This document shows positions 8,492 through 16,614 of a DNA stretch of 64,000 bases, one piece after another (within the stretch, counting starts at the first letter, position 1; each line of letters starts with the position of its first letter). Made by a program: the position numbers and the translations under genes. The notes under the pieces are model-generated. The model was not told where the DNA came from. It saw only the letters and a list, made by a program, of their open reading frames with translations, and did no database searches. This stretch comes from Thermodesulfobacteriota bacterium (GTDB taxonomy: Bacteria > Desulfobacterota > QYQD01), in NCBI GenBank assembly GCA_031082315.1, contig JAVHLC010000009.1, positions 71,209 to 135,208 of the forward strand. The letters run 5' to 3'.

Positions 8492-9592
8492 TTAAGAGAA
8501 CTTAAACTGCGTCGTCGTCCGCAATGTATCATAAGCCAAGGTATAGTCATCAATCGTCTTGACGTCAAATGGCAGGTTGCACTTCTCGAAGAATCTCTCC
8601 CATCCGATCCGCTCGGCCCACTCGCCAATGCGCTCGTACTTGTTAGCGTTCTTGGCGTAGGTCTCCAGGATATTTCTGACCGCGGCCACCACTTCCGGCC
8701 AGCGCGGCGGATTGCTCGGCAGGGCAGGAATAACTACCTTGGAGAACTTCGGGGCGCTGATGCGGTTGGATATCTTTCCGCCTACCATGATAACCACACA
8801 GTCGGCCTCGGCATCCATAAGCGGCATGGCCGGGCACATGGTGTAGCAGTTGCCGCAGAACATGCAGCGTTCCCCGTTAACACTCACGCTCTTCTTGCCA
8901 TCTACCGTGGCCGGCTTGATGGCGCCGGTGGGGCAGGCCGCTATCGCCAGAGGAATCTCACAGATCTGGCTGATAACCTCATGCTGCACAAAGGGCGGTT
9001 TGCGGTGAAATCCGAGGATAGCAATGTCCGAGCAGTGGACCGCGCCACACATATTCAGACAGCAGGCCAGGGCGATACGCACCTGGGCCGGCAGATCCAT
9101 GGACTGGAAGTGTTTGAAGAGATCGTCCATGACCGACTTCACGATACCGGAGGCATCGATAGCCGGGGTATGGCAGTGGATCCAGCCCTGGGTGTGGACG
9201 ATATTGGTCACACCGGCGCCGGTACCCCCGATCGGGAACATCGGGTTGGCCTTCAGATCAGCCTTCAACGGTTCCAGTTTGGATTTGTTATCGACCATAA
9301 ACTCGATATTGTTACGCGTGGTCCAGCGGAGGCAACCCTCACAGTGTTTGTCGGCGATCTTCATGGCATCGCGTATCAGCTCAATACTCATCAGACGGGC
9401 GGCGGCTACTCTCACCGTATAGACCTCATCGCCGCTCTCGGCCTTGTGCATCAAGATCCCGGGCTCGAGTATCTCATGATACAACCACTTGCCAAAATTC
9501 TTTTTTATCACCGGCGGCATAAACTCTTCATAATTCCGCGGGCCGATATCTGTTATCCTGTCTTTCATAGGATTTTTCGGATCATAAGCCAT
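8492..9592 (-). CDS. dsrB: Dissimilatory sulfite reductase beta subunit
   Basis: 366 residues. DsrAB reduces sulfite using siroheme coupled to [4Fe-4S] clusters, with sulfur passed to DsrC. The siroheme/cluster cysteines are visible at C140 and in the [12 protein letters not shown] segment (C177-C187). An inserted ferredoxin domain has C220-P and [12 protein letters not shown] (C243, C246, C249, C253). No truncation is seen. It starts 43 bases after dsrA with an AGGAGG-type site. Cytoplasmic enzyme. dsrC is not in this window, as is usual. Confidence 0.98.
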   Translation of the reverse strand: MAYDPKNPMKDRITDIGPRNYEEFMPPVIKKNFGKWLYHEILEPGILMHKAESGDEVYTVRVAAARLMSIELIRDAMKIADKHCEGCLRWTTRNNIEFMVDNKSKLEPLKADLKANPMFPIGGTGAGVTNIVHTQGWIHCHTPAIDASGIVKSVMDDLFKHFQSMDLPAQVRIALACCLNMCGAVHCSDIAILGFHRKPPFVQHEVISQICEIPLAIAACPTGAIKPATVDGKKSVSVNGERCMFCGNCYTMCPAMPLMDAEADCVVIMVGGKISNRISAPKFSKVVIPALPSNPPRWPEVVAAVRNILETYAKNANKYERIGEWAERIGWERFFEKCNLPFDVKTIDDYTLAYDTLRTTTQFKFS

Positions 9593-9635
9593 AATTCTCT
9601 GACCTCCTAATTTAGTTATATATATTCTCTGCTCA

Positions 9636-10910
9636 TCATAGAGGATGTTTCTTTCTGAATGCGGCGAGATCCCGCGTCCAACCGCCGGGCACAGCTGACT
9701 CTTCCCAGAAGATATAGGGATTCGAGCGCGGTTCTTTTACCATCTGTGGAATAGCCTTGACCTCGATCGCCTTAAGGAATTCCCGCATACCCACTCGGCC
9801 GATAAGCTCGCCCAGACGTTCACGGTTCTTGCCGTGTTCCATCCACCAATCCCAGACCTTCTCAATGAGTCCCTTGACTTCCTCATAGGGCGGCTCCATC
9901 TTTATGAAGGGGACGATCAGGGTAGCCAACCGCTGACCCTCAAGAATCGGGGCCTTGGCGCCGCAGAGTATGCTACAGCCTTTATCCAGACCCGGGCGCA
10001 GTGCCCTGGGCATGACGTTGATGCAGTGCATACAGCGCACACATTCTTTGTTATTGATCTTGAGCGCCTTGCCGTCCCAGCTCATACATTTGGACGGGCA
10101 GAGATTAATCACCTCTTTTACGATGTCAAACTTACCCCAGTCACGGCCTGAGTGGGCGCCGGCATTCGGCTTAAGCTCACCATTTACATAAGCGCCAACG
10201 GCTACCTGATCGATCCGGATATCATCCCGCCAGGTGCCGATAAAGGCCATGTCAGAGCGGGCAATGGCGGCCACGCAGTCATTGGGACAACCGGAAAACT
10301 TAAATTTGAACTTGTAGGGGAAAGCCGGCCGGTGCAGCTCGTCCTGATAGTGATTGGTCATATGATGGCAAGCGGCCTGGGTATCAAAACAGGCCCACTC
10401 ACAGCGGGACATCCCCAGACAGCAGGACGGTGTGCGCAGGTTCGAACCTGAACCTCCCAAGTCGGTATTAAGATCATGGGTCAATTCCCAGAAGATCTCT
10501 TCTAATTGATCTGTGGTTGTCCCCAAAAGGACCATATCACCGGTGGAACCGTGCATATTGGTTAACCCACTCCCGCGTCTCTCCCAAATTTCCATGAGCT
10601 GCCCCAAATACTTGGTAGAATAATACAGACCGGAGGGCTGGTTGACGCGGACAGTGTGAAAATGCGCAACCCCCGGGAATTCCTTGGGCATGTCGGAGTA
10701 TCTGCCGATGACGCCCCCGCCGTAACCGAAGACACCCACGATACCGCCGTGCTTCCAGTGGGTTTCCTTGTCCTTGTACGAAAGTTCAACTTGCCCGAGG
10801 AGGTCCTCAAGCTCGGGTTTGGTCTTGGCCTGGCGCTTTATATCCGTAACAAAACTCGGCCACGGCCCCTTTTCCAGTTCATCTAAAAACGGAGTTTTAA
10901 ATTTGGCCAT
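9636..10910 (-). CDS. dsrA: Dissimilatory sulfite reductase alpha subunit
   Basis: 424 residues from [20 protein letters not shown]. That start has AGGAGG ten bases upstream; a more upstream in-frame ATG lies inside the ribosome-binding site and is rejected. Cluster ligands are seen in [13 protein letters not shown] (C163-C170) and SGCPNDC (C208, C212). The inserted ferredoxin domain carries CPSKC (271-275) and [13 protein letters not shown] (C290, C293, C296). It is the first gene of dsrABD and has the bacterial reductive-type layout. It pairs with DsrB as the terminal enzyme of sulfate respiration. Confidence 0.98.
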   Translation of the reverse strand: MAKFKTPFLDELEKGPWPSFVTDIKRQAKTKPELEDLLGQVELSYKDKETHWKHGGIVGVFGYGGGVIGRYSDMPKEFPGVAHFHTVRVNQPSGLYYSTKYLGQLMEIWERRGSGLTNMHGSTGDMVLLGTTTDQLEEIFWELTHDLNTDLGGSGSNLRTPSCCLGMSRCEWACFDTQAACHHMTNHYQDELHRPAFPYKFKFKFSGCPNDCVAAIARSDMAFIGTWRDDIRIDQVAVGAYVNGELKPNAGAHSGRDWGKFDIVKEVINLCPSKCMSWDGKALKINNKECVRCMHCINVMPRALRPGLDKGCSILCGAKAPILEGQRLATLIVPFIKMEPPYEEVKGLIEKVWDWWMEHGKNRERLGELIGRVGMREFLKAIEVKAIPQMVKEPRSNPYIFWEESAVPGGWTRDLAAFRKKHPL

Positions 10911-10997
10911 TACTTCTTTACCTCCTTGCATTATTGTGTCTATCGCCTGTCGTCGATAATTCTTGCTGAACCTAAGTTAACCTCTTTTATTGCCCCC

Positions 10998-11025
10998 ATA
11001 TTATCCACTTATTGTTGTTCCTCAA
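10998..11025 (-). promoter_or_regulatory. Candidate dsrA promoter
   Basis: On the minus strand: TTGAGG, 16 bases, TAATAT, about 85 bases upstream of the dsrA ATG. The -35 matches TTGACA in four or five positions. It is the best sigma-70-like match in the region. An imperfect palindrome GGTTAACTTAGGTT lies just downstream of it. No other element stands out in 10911-11270. Confidence 0.45.
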
Positions 11026-11270
11026 CTCAATTACTGAATTTCCACCTCCCCCCTATCTTAATAGTTTTATCAGGTTAGCTAAGAAAGAAAAAATAAACCT
11101 ACACGTTTCCTTCTGTTGAAAGAAAGCTCACCCAGCAAAGATCCGTGACCGTAATGAGTATTGAATCACCATTCAGGAATGTATTAATCTCTATAAACCT
11201 GCGCTATAATTTTGTCAATAAAAAAATCCGGGGAAAGATTCTTATTTCCCGTTATCCTTACAAATACGAT

Positions 11271-11350
11271 TGAAGCTCCCCGCAGCAAGCTGCGGGGAAT
11301 CTCCGTATGCAAGGTAAAATGCATCGTATTCACTCGCTATGCATGTTCAG
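11271..11350. repeat. Hairpin element D, copy 1
   Basis: TGAAGCTCCCCGCAGCAAGC followed by TGCGGGGAAT forms a strong hairpin, and CTCGCTATGCATGTTCA comes after. The same two blocks recur at 58637-58687. The right block runs into the 3' end of the siroheme decarboxylase gene and encodes its last residues, MHSE. Confidence 0.7.
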
Positions 11351-12343
11351 CGGCTCATCCCAGAAGAGCTTAAGCCGTTCCTTCTTGATCTCCCGAACGC
11401 TATATAAGACCTTGAACGTATTCAAGCCACTCGTCGTGATAAGTCGCTCTATCACCCGGTCACATCTCGCTCTATCTCTGGCATGTACCATGGCATACAG
11501 ATTATAGGGCCAACCAGGCGCGGGCACACGGTAGTAGCAATGCGTGACTTCAGGTTGGGCCGCCAGGATTCGTCCCTGGCGGTCTATTATATCTAATGGA
11601 CACTCCCAGCCCACCATGGCATTGGCTAAAAATCCTGCCTTGCGGTGTCTGAGAAGGGCGGCAAAGCGCCGGATAATTCCCTTTTCCAAGCGTGACTTGA
11701 TCCAATCGATTAAATAGCCCTCTTCCAGCGACAGACTCCCGGCCCAAGCCAGAAACGGTTGCCTTATCAAAGGGAGGTCTTCCTGTGTGCATCGTATGAT
11801 GTGAATATCTTCTGACTCAGGAAGAGCTGGTGTGAAAGTGCGCGCCTCTCCATCCATTTCACTTATTTTTCCGCCTTCTTCCTCTGAATTCTCCCCTTCC
11901 ATATCCATCACCACGGCGATCTTATAAAGTTTCATCGCCGGAAGGGTCAAGGTCTTCCGTGCAGCGGCAGCAGCCCCCAGCCTCCCGACCTCAGATTGCA
12001 GGTCGGCCCCGGGAGGCACGGCTATGGTGAACCACATATTAAATTCATTTTCGCGCAGGTAGTTATGGCTTACGCCCCGTTCCCGGTTGATGACCTGAGC
12101 GGCCTGCTCTACCCGGTCTTCGTCAACCGCCATAGCCACCAGGCAGGTCTGATAACCCACGGCCGGGGGGTCAAAGATAGCGCTGATCTGGCGGATGATA
12201 CCCTCTTCTTTCAAACCGGCTATCCTGCTGATAACGTCACTCTCTCTGGAATGAAGCGCCGAGGCTACTGCCGCGTAAGGCTCTGAGGTGAGGGGAAAAC
12301 TGCGCTGCAGGATATTCAAAAGATTACGATCAAAAGAGTCCAA
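11330..12343 (-). CDS. ahbAB: Siroheme decarboxylase, AhbA-AhbB fusion
   Basis: 337 residues, about twice the length of one AhbA or AhbB chain. Two homologous Lrp/AsnC-like halves are seen. The first, residues 1-140, has an N-terminal helix-turn-helix and VSHNYLRENEFNMWFT at 91-106. The second, about 165-337, has VTHCYYRVPAPGWPYNLYAM near 266-285. The AhbA/AhbB complex decarboxylates siroheme to 12,18-didecarboxysiroheme in the alternative heme pathway of sulfate reducers. An acidic Glu-rich linker (about 148-180) joins the halves. The start is a TTG with AAGGA six bases upstream. It is co-oriented with dsrAB, so siroheme use and siroheme conversion are neighbours. Confidence 0.9.
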   Translation of the reverse strand: MDSFDRNLLNILQRSFPLTSEPYAAVASALHSRESDVISRIAGLKEEGIIRQISAIFDPPAVGYQTCLVAMAVDEDRVEQAAQVINRERGVSHNYLRENEFNMWFTIAVPPGADLQSEVGRLGAAAAARKTLTLPAMKLYKIAVVMDMEGENSEEEGGKISEMDGEARTFTPALPESEDIHIIRCTQEDLPLIRQPFLAWAGSLSLEEGYLIDWIKSRLEKGIIRRFAALLRHRKAGFLANAMVGWECPLDIIDRQGRILAAQPEVTHCYYRVPAPGWPYNLYAMVHARDRARCDRVIERLITTSGLNTFKVLYSVREIKKERLKLFWDEPLNMHSE

Positions 12344-12467
12344 CGATGTCCTTCAAAACAATAGGTAAGATTTTAAATATATAGCCTAACAAGTACCCGG
12401 TGTAAATCAATAAATAATAAATCGTGCCTAATCTGTTGTCTGTTGTCCATTATTTGTAGTAAAATGA

Positions 12468-12737
12468 ATTATAGAGGGCATCCAGGTTGTCCTCACACCC
12501 GGGCACACGCCCGGCGGCCAATCGGTAGTTATAAATACATCGCGAGGAAAGGCTATCATAACCGGTTGTTGTTGTAGCGATTTAAACTTCCCCAAGACAG
12601 GGCCGGTCATTGCTTCCGGTTTACATATAAATGCCATCGAGGCCTATGAAAGTGCGCGCCGTATTAAGGAGATGGCCGACATACTGATTCCTCTGCACGA
12701 TCTTTCTATTGGCCGGATGAAAAAAATCCCCGCCTAA
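12468..12737 (+). pseudogene. 5'-truncated metallo-beta-lactamase-fold hydrolase remnant
   Basis: An open frame with no usable start encodes the C-terminal part of an MBL-fold hydrolase: VLTPGHTPGGQSVVI near its beginning, TGCCCSDLNFPKTGP, GLHINAIEAYESARRIKEMA, and the ending DILIPLHDLSIGR. An in-frame TGA at 12465-12467 and the absence of the HxHxDH metal-binding N-terminal half mark it as a fragment. Expected zinc ligands kept are the His of PGHTPG and of PLHD; the usual Asp after the TG is Cys here. Confidence 0.65.
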
Positions 12738-12818
12738 AAAATATTTCTGATAAAGGGGATGGGAACTCCAATCCACCGTCTAATCTGGCTATCAAGATTA
12801 AAATCAGCAAGTTATGGA

Positions 12819-12958
12819 GTATTCCTGATCACCAGCAAGATATTAGATACAAGGCGTCGAGGAACGACGACAAGGCGTATGGAGCAATACGCCGCAAGGA
12901 GGAGCGATCGAAGGCAACGCCGCAGATGATGCCTTGATGGTGGATCAGGGGGAATATC
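12819..12958. repeat. Interspersed element C, copy 1
   Basis: Imperfect inverted ends TATTCCTGATCACCA and TGGTGGATCAGGGGGAATA. The interior has the hairpin GGCGTATGGAGCAATACGCC and the block AAGGAGGAGCGATCGAAGGC. The right 70 bases are repeated in inverse orientation at 63929-64000. It abuts the 3' end of the PilZ gene at 12957. Confidence 0.75.
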
Positions 12959-13319
12959 AGGGCTTAAAAGAAGGCAGGGTCAGTTCGTTATCTATTTTTT
13001 CCGGGTCACCCGTATTATAGTACATTATATTTCTTAAGTGCTGAAATCCGTCTGCATCTATCTCCGTAAATTGAATACCCATACCCTTATCGTCTCTGCG
13101 TACCACTACTCCTTTTAAACCTATGACGGCCTCATCATGACTCTCGATAAGGCCGATCCGGATATCGCAGTCTTCACCTATATTAAAGGGTTTCCGGGTA
13201 TAGGCATACAGGCCCCTCAGACTTAAGTCCCTCAAATCCATACACTTAAATTCGCCACCGAGTCGGGCTATTTCCACCTTTATTGAAAAGTCAACCCTTG
13301 TTCTCTTTCTTTTCTCCAT
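12957..13319 (-). CDS. PilZ-domain protein
   Basis: 120 residues forming a single PilZ domain, the usual receptor fold for cyclic di-GMP. The binding signature is present: an N-terminal Arg-rich KRKRTRV and DLSLRG (D/NxSxxG) about 25 residues on. It is probably a cytoplasmic adaptor. Its start overlaps the end of the upstream PilZ gene by 29 bases, so the two are translationally linked and may form a hetero-pair. Confidence 0.85.
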   Translation of the reverse strand: MEKRKRTRVDFSIKVEIARLGGEFKCMDLRDLSLRGLYAYTRKPFNIGEDCDIRIGLIESHDEAVIGLKGVVVRRDDKGMGIQFTEIDADGFQHLRNIMYYNTGDPEKIDNELTLPSFKP

Positions 13320-13788
13320 TGTTTGAGGCCTTTTTTATATTAAAAAGAAAATTATAAAGCCTTTCGCGTTCTTCCGGTGTAATATCAATCAGCTCTACCC
13401 CAAAATTATAATTAAATTGGGAGGCATCTTTTTTCCGGTCATACCAGCTTATCCGGCCTTGGAAACTGATCTTTCCACTGTTATCCGGCATCTCCAGGGT
13501 TAATTCCAATCTGCGATACGGGTGGTTGTTAACATCATAAAAAAGGTGCAATCCGTTGATAATGACTGCACCTACCTCAACGCGTGCCCCTGCCGGCGTC
13601 AAGTCGCATAACTTACCGGTAATACTACTGGTAACCGGCCTCAAAGGCGCGGTTTCTACAACACACAAGTGGACCGGCAAGCCAACGTCTAACCTTTTAA
13701 ATTTCCTCTTTTCACTAAATATTATTCCCAATATTCCGATCACAAGCGCCCTACAATTTATAAGATGGCTTCTATCCGGCAACTCCAC
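13291..13788 (-). CDS. PilZ-domain protein
   Basis: 165 residues with GTG start and AGGAAGG close upstream; an in-frame TTG two codons on is also possible. A short hydrophobic stretch (ALVIGILGIIF) precedes the PilZ domain, which has RKFKRLDV and DLTPAG as the putative cyclic di-GMP-binding residues (Thr replaces Ser in the second motif). The C-terminus is Lys/Asn-rich. It is cotranscribed with, and overlaps, the 13319 PilZ gene. The regulated process is not indicated by neighbours. Confidence 0.78.
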   Translation of the reverse strand: MELPDRSHLINCRALVIGILGIIFSEKRKFKRLDVGLPVHLCVVETAPLRPVTSSITGKLCDLTPAGARVEVGAVIINGLHLFYDVNNHPYRRLELTLEMPDNSGKISFQGRISWYDRKKDASQFNYNFGVELIDITPEERERLYNFLFNIKKASNNGEKKENKG

Positions 13789-13962
13789 ACCTTCCTAAAT
13801 AGTATCGGAAAAGAAAATAAATACTTAAAGGTTTTTTTAAAAATCGTAATAAGTTAGCCCTGTAAAAACGAATGTAGTGGGTGTCCGGGGAGATGGAAGG
13901 CTGAAGTGTTACGAAAATCCTGATAGGTTAAGAGGCTATGGCTTATGAACGTTGGGCTGGGA

Positions 13963-15936
13963 TTACCTGGTGGGGGCAAGGAATTGAATAAGAGATTCTA
14001 TCGGCGTCAAACCATGTTCGGTGCAGTAGGTCGTGGGCTCTGTTCCCGGGATAAAAAGTTCCATTTTCTTCTGAGGACAGGCATCTGCCGCCAGAAGGCC
14101 CGTAGCCGGATCGATTTTCTGCATAATTAATGTCTCCGGCATTATAAATGGAGTAAGCCAGATATAATGTTTGGCTTTACACATGAACTCTGCCCATATC
14201 GGGGCACAGACAGCGCCACCGGTCAAGGTCCTTCCCATGCTCCGCGGTTGATCATACCCCACCCATAAACCTGCCGCTATCTCAGGTGTATATCCAATAA
14301 ACCAGGCATCGGTGCAATCATCTGTGGTCCCCGTCTTGCCCGCACAGATACCTTTAAAACCATATACCCGGACATTTTTGGCAGTGCCGTAGTCCACTGC
14401 CCCTTTCAGCATATCAGTAATCAAATAAGCCGCTTCCCGGCTTATGCCCTGAGAGATACTAGGCGCCCCTTCAAAGACTACATTGCCTCCACGGTCAGCA
14501 ATCTTTAAAATGGAAAGGGGGGCTGACATCCGGCCATGATCGGCAAAGGCGGCATAGGCATAGACTAATTCCTGCAGACTCGTCTCGGAAGTCCCCAAGG
14601 CCAGGGATAGATTATATTCAAGCTGGCTCTTAACCCCCAGCCTTCCAGCTACATCCTGGACCGACGCAATGCCGATAGCTTCCAGTAACCTGATAGTAAC
14701 GAGATTATTGGAATAGGCCAGGGCGTCACGCAGCGATTGGTGACCGAAGTATTTGTTGTCATAGTTGGATGGCTTCCACACCTTGCCATTGCCGATATCG
14801 TATGATAAGGACTCGTCACTCCAGATAGAAGAAACCGGGAAGCCCTTTTCCAGGGCCGCCGCATAAATAAAAGGCTTAAAACTGGAACCCGGCTGACGCT
14901 TGGCGTAAAAAGCGCGGTTATACGGGCTGGTATGGAAATCCCGTCCACCGACTACCGCCTTAATATGACCATTTCGTGGATCAATGGCCAAAAAAGCCCC
15001 TTGCAGGCCGGCGGCCCGGGAGCTTTTCCCTTCTACACGCTTCAATCCATCAGCCAACGCCTGCTCCGCTGACCTCTGGAGATCAAGATCGAGTGTAGTA
15101 TAAATTTTATATCCACCAGTGCGAATGACACCTTCTCCGAAACGGTCAATCAATTTTTGTCTGATATATTCGGAAAAATAAGATTTGCCTGGTTGATTTG
15201 CCACTGAGAGAGGGGATTTCAGCACCTTGGAGGCCCTTTTCTTATCCAGAAATCCGTGTTCAACCATCTTAGACAATACCAGATTGCGTCTTTCTTTAGA
15301 ACGAACCTTGCCGGCAAATGGATTAAAATTATTCGGTGACTTAGGAATACCGGATAAAACCGCACATTCTGCCAGAGAGAGGTCGCTGACATTTTTGTCA
15401 AAATAGAGGCGGGCGGCCTGTTGTACTCCCCATGCCCCATTACCAAAATAGACATAATTAAAATACATCTCCAGTATCTGTTTTTTCGAATACTTCTGTT
15501 CAAATTCCAGGGCCAGCATACCCTCCTTGAATTTGCGGGACATGGTCTTTTCGTTAGAAAGCAGCATGTTTTTTACCAGTTGTTGGGTGATGGTAGAGCC
15601 GCCTTCTACCACCCTCCCCTTGATAATATTTTTAACCAGGGCCCGTCCTACACCGAGTACATCTACACCGTGATGGCTGTAAAAACGATGATCTTCAACC
15701 GCCACCAGGGCATGTTGCAAGTCGATCGGGATCTGGTCTATCTTCACCATTTCTTTATGATCGGGAAGTAACCGGGTAATAAGCCTCTCTCTGGCATCGT
15801 ATATCTTTACCGAAGAAAAATGCGCTCCCGGTCTTGTCCACACTGCGTCGGCTGGATAAGAAGGCTCAGCGGCATAGGCGCAGGTTACTACAAGGATGAA
15901 AAATAGAAAAAATATGCCTTTTAGTAGATATTTCAC
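13963..15936 (-). CDS. Penicillin-binding protein 1A family (bifunctional transglycosylase/transpeptidase)
   Basis: 657 residues. An N-terminal signal-anchor (about 5-22) is followed by a GT51 glycosyltransferase domain with the catalytic Glu in VAVEDHRFYSHHGVD and GGSTITQQLVKN. The transpeptidase domain has SSFK (active-site Ser), SNN in AYSNNLVT and KTGTT. It polymerises and cross-links peptidoglycan in the periplasm. It is somewhat shorter than E. coli PBP1A, lacking the large insert. It stands alone between an interspersed element and the PilZ pair. Confidence 0.94.
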   Translation of the reverse strand: MKYLLKGIFFLFFILVVTCAYAAEPSYPADAVWTRPGAHFSSVKIYDARERLITRLLPDHKEMVKIDQIPIDLQHALVAVEDHRFYSHHGVDVLGVGRALVKNIIKGRVVEGGSTITQQLVKNMLLSNEKTMSRKFKEGMLALEFEQKYSKKQILEMYFNYVYFGNGAWGVQQAARLYFDKNVSDLSLAECAVLSGIPKSPNNFNPFAGKVRSKERRNLVLSKMVEHGFLDKKRASKVLKSPLSVANQPGKSYFSEYIRQKLIDRFGEGVIRTGGYKIYTTLDLDLQRSAEQALADGLKRVEGKSSRAAGLQGAFLAIDPRNGHIKAVVGGRDFHTSPYNRAFYAKRQPGSSFKPFIYAAALEKGFPVSSIWSDESLSYDIGNGKVWKPSNYDNKYFGHQSLRDALAYSNNLVTIRLLEAIGIASVQDVAGRLGVKSQLEYNLSLALGTSETSLQELVYAYAAFADHGRMSAPLSILKIADRGGNVVFEGAPSISQGISREAAYLITDMLKGAVDYGTAKNVRVYGFKGICAGKTGTTDDCTDAWFIGYTPEIAAGLWVGYDQPRSMGRTLTGGAVCAPIWAEFMCKAKHYIWLTPFIMPETLIMQKIDPATGLLAADACPQKKMELFIPGTEPTTYCTEHGLTPIESLIQFLAPTR

Positions 15937-15969
15937 TCCGTCCCCCGGCGAGAACTCTCACACCTTAAT

Positions 15970-16127
15970 TAGTTTTCATCCGGAAACCCAAAATTTCCGG
16001 ATGAGCTATCAGCACTCAGCTTTCAGCGTTCAGCTTAATATGTTATTTATCTTAGGTTTTTGCTGACAGCTAATTGCTGATCGCTGAAAGCGTGAAACCG
16101 GAAACGGTAGTTTCCGGATGAACACTA
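15970..16127. repeat. Palindromic interspersed element A, copy 3
   Basis: 158 bases, opposite orientation to copy 2, with ends TAGTTTTCATCCGGAAAC and GTTTCCGGATGAACACTA. It lies in the promoter-proximal side of the PBP1A gene. Confidence 0.87.
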
Positions 16128-16202
16128 AATTATATACATAGCACTGGACATAACTCTATATCACATAACTTTACTGTCAAGGGGTTAGATGCCCTCAAAC
16201 GT

Positions 16203-16233
16203 AAAAAACGCCCCTGGCTTAGCCAGGGGCGTT
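16203..16233 (-). terminator. Terminator of the tRNA-Phe gene
   Basis: Stem AACGCCCCTGGC / GCCAGGGGCGTT followed on the minus strand by a TTTTTT run, 22 bases past the tRNA 3' end. Confidence 0.85.
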
Positions 16234-16254
16234 CGTAAAAAGGAGATTTTGTAA

Positions 16255-16330
16255 TGGTGCCGAGACCCAGAATCGAACTGGGGACACCCGGATTTTCAGT
16301 CCGGTGCTCTACCGACTGAGCTATCTCGGC
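16255..16330 (-). tRNA. tRNA-Phe (anticodon GAA)
   Basis: 76 nt with a full cloverleaf: acceptor GCCGAGA/TCTCGGC, D arm TAGCTCAGTCGGTAGAGC, anticodon loop CTGAAAA, T loop TTCGATT, and an encoded CCA end. Confidence 0.96.
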
Positions 16331-16501
16331 ATAAAGTGGACGCATATTATTTATCAGCAGGTAATTTGTCAAGGCTTTTTTGCCCATTTTTAGCCGGGCC
16401 ATTACGTCACAATCCGGGGCTCTAACGGCCCGGAGATACTTGACAGAATGACCCTAAAGTAATATAAGGCGATAGCTTAGATAGATACGCAAACCTCAAG
16501 T

Positions 16502-16589
16502 GCCTGGGTGGCGGAATAGGTAGACGCAAGGGACTTAAAATCCCTCGGTGCTTGTCACCGTGCCGGTTCGATTCCGGCCCCAGGCACCA
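16502..16589 (+). tRNA. tRNA-Leu (anticodon TAA)
   Basis: 88 nt class II tRNA: acceptor GCCTGGG/CCCAGGC, anticodon loop CTTAAAA, a long variable arm CGGTGCTTGTCACCG, T arm with TTCGATT, and an encoded CCA. It ends 25 bases before the secDF start. Confidence 0.96.
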
Positions 16590-16614
16590 TTTTTTGTCCG
16601 GGAGAATGCACATT

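Noticed and set aside
11001..11010. A single near-match to a DnaA box (TTATCCACTT) upstream of dsrA
   Set aside because: One isolated site inside a candidate promoter, with no others in the window, does not support an origin.
16552..16614. Longer SecDF start
   Set aside because: It overlaps tRNA-Leu and lacks a properly spaced ribosome-binding site; the ATG at 16615 is used.
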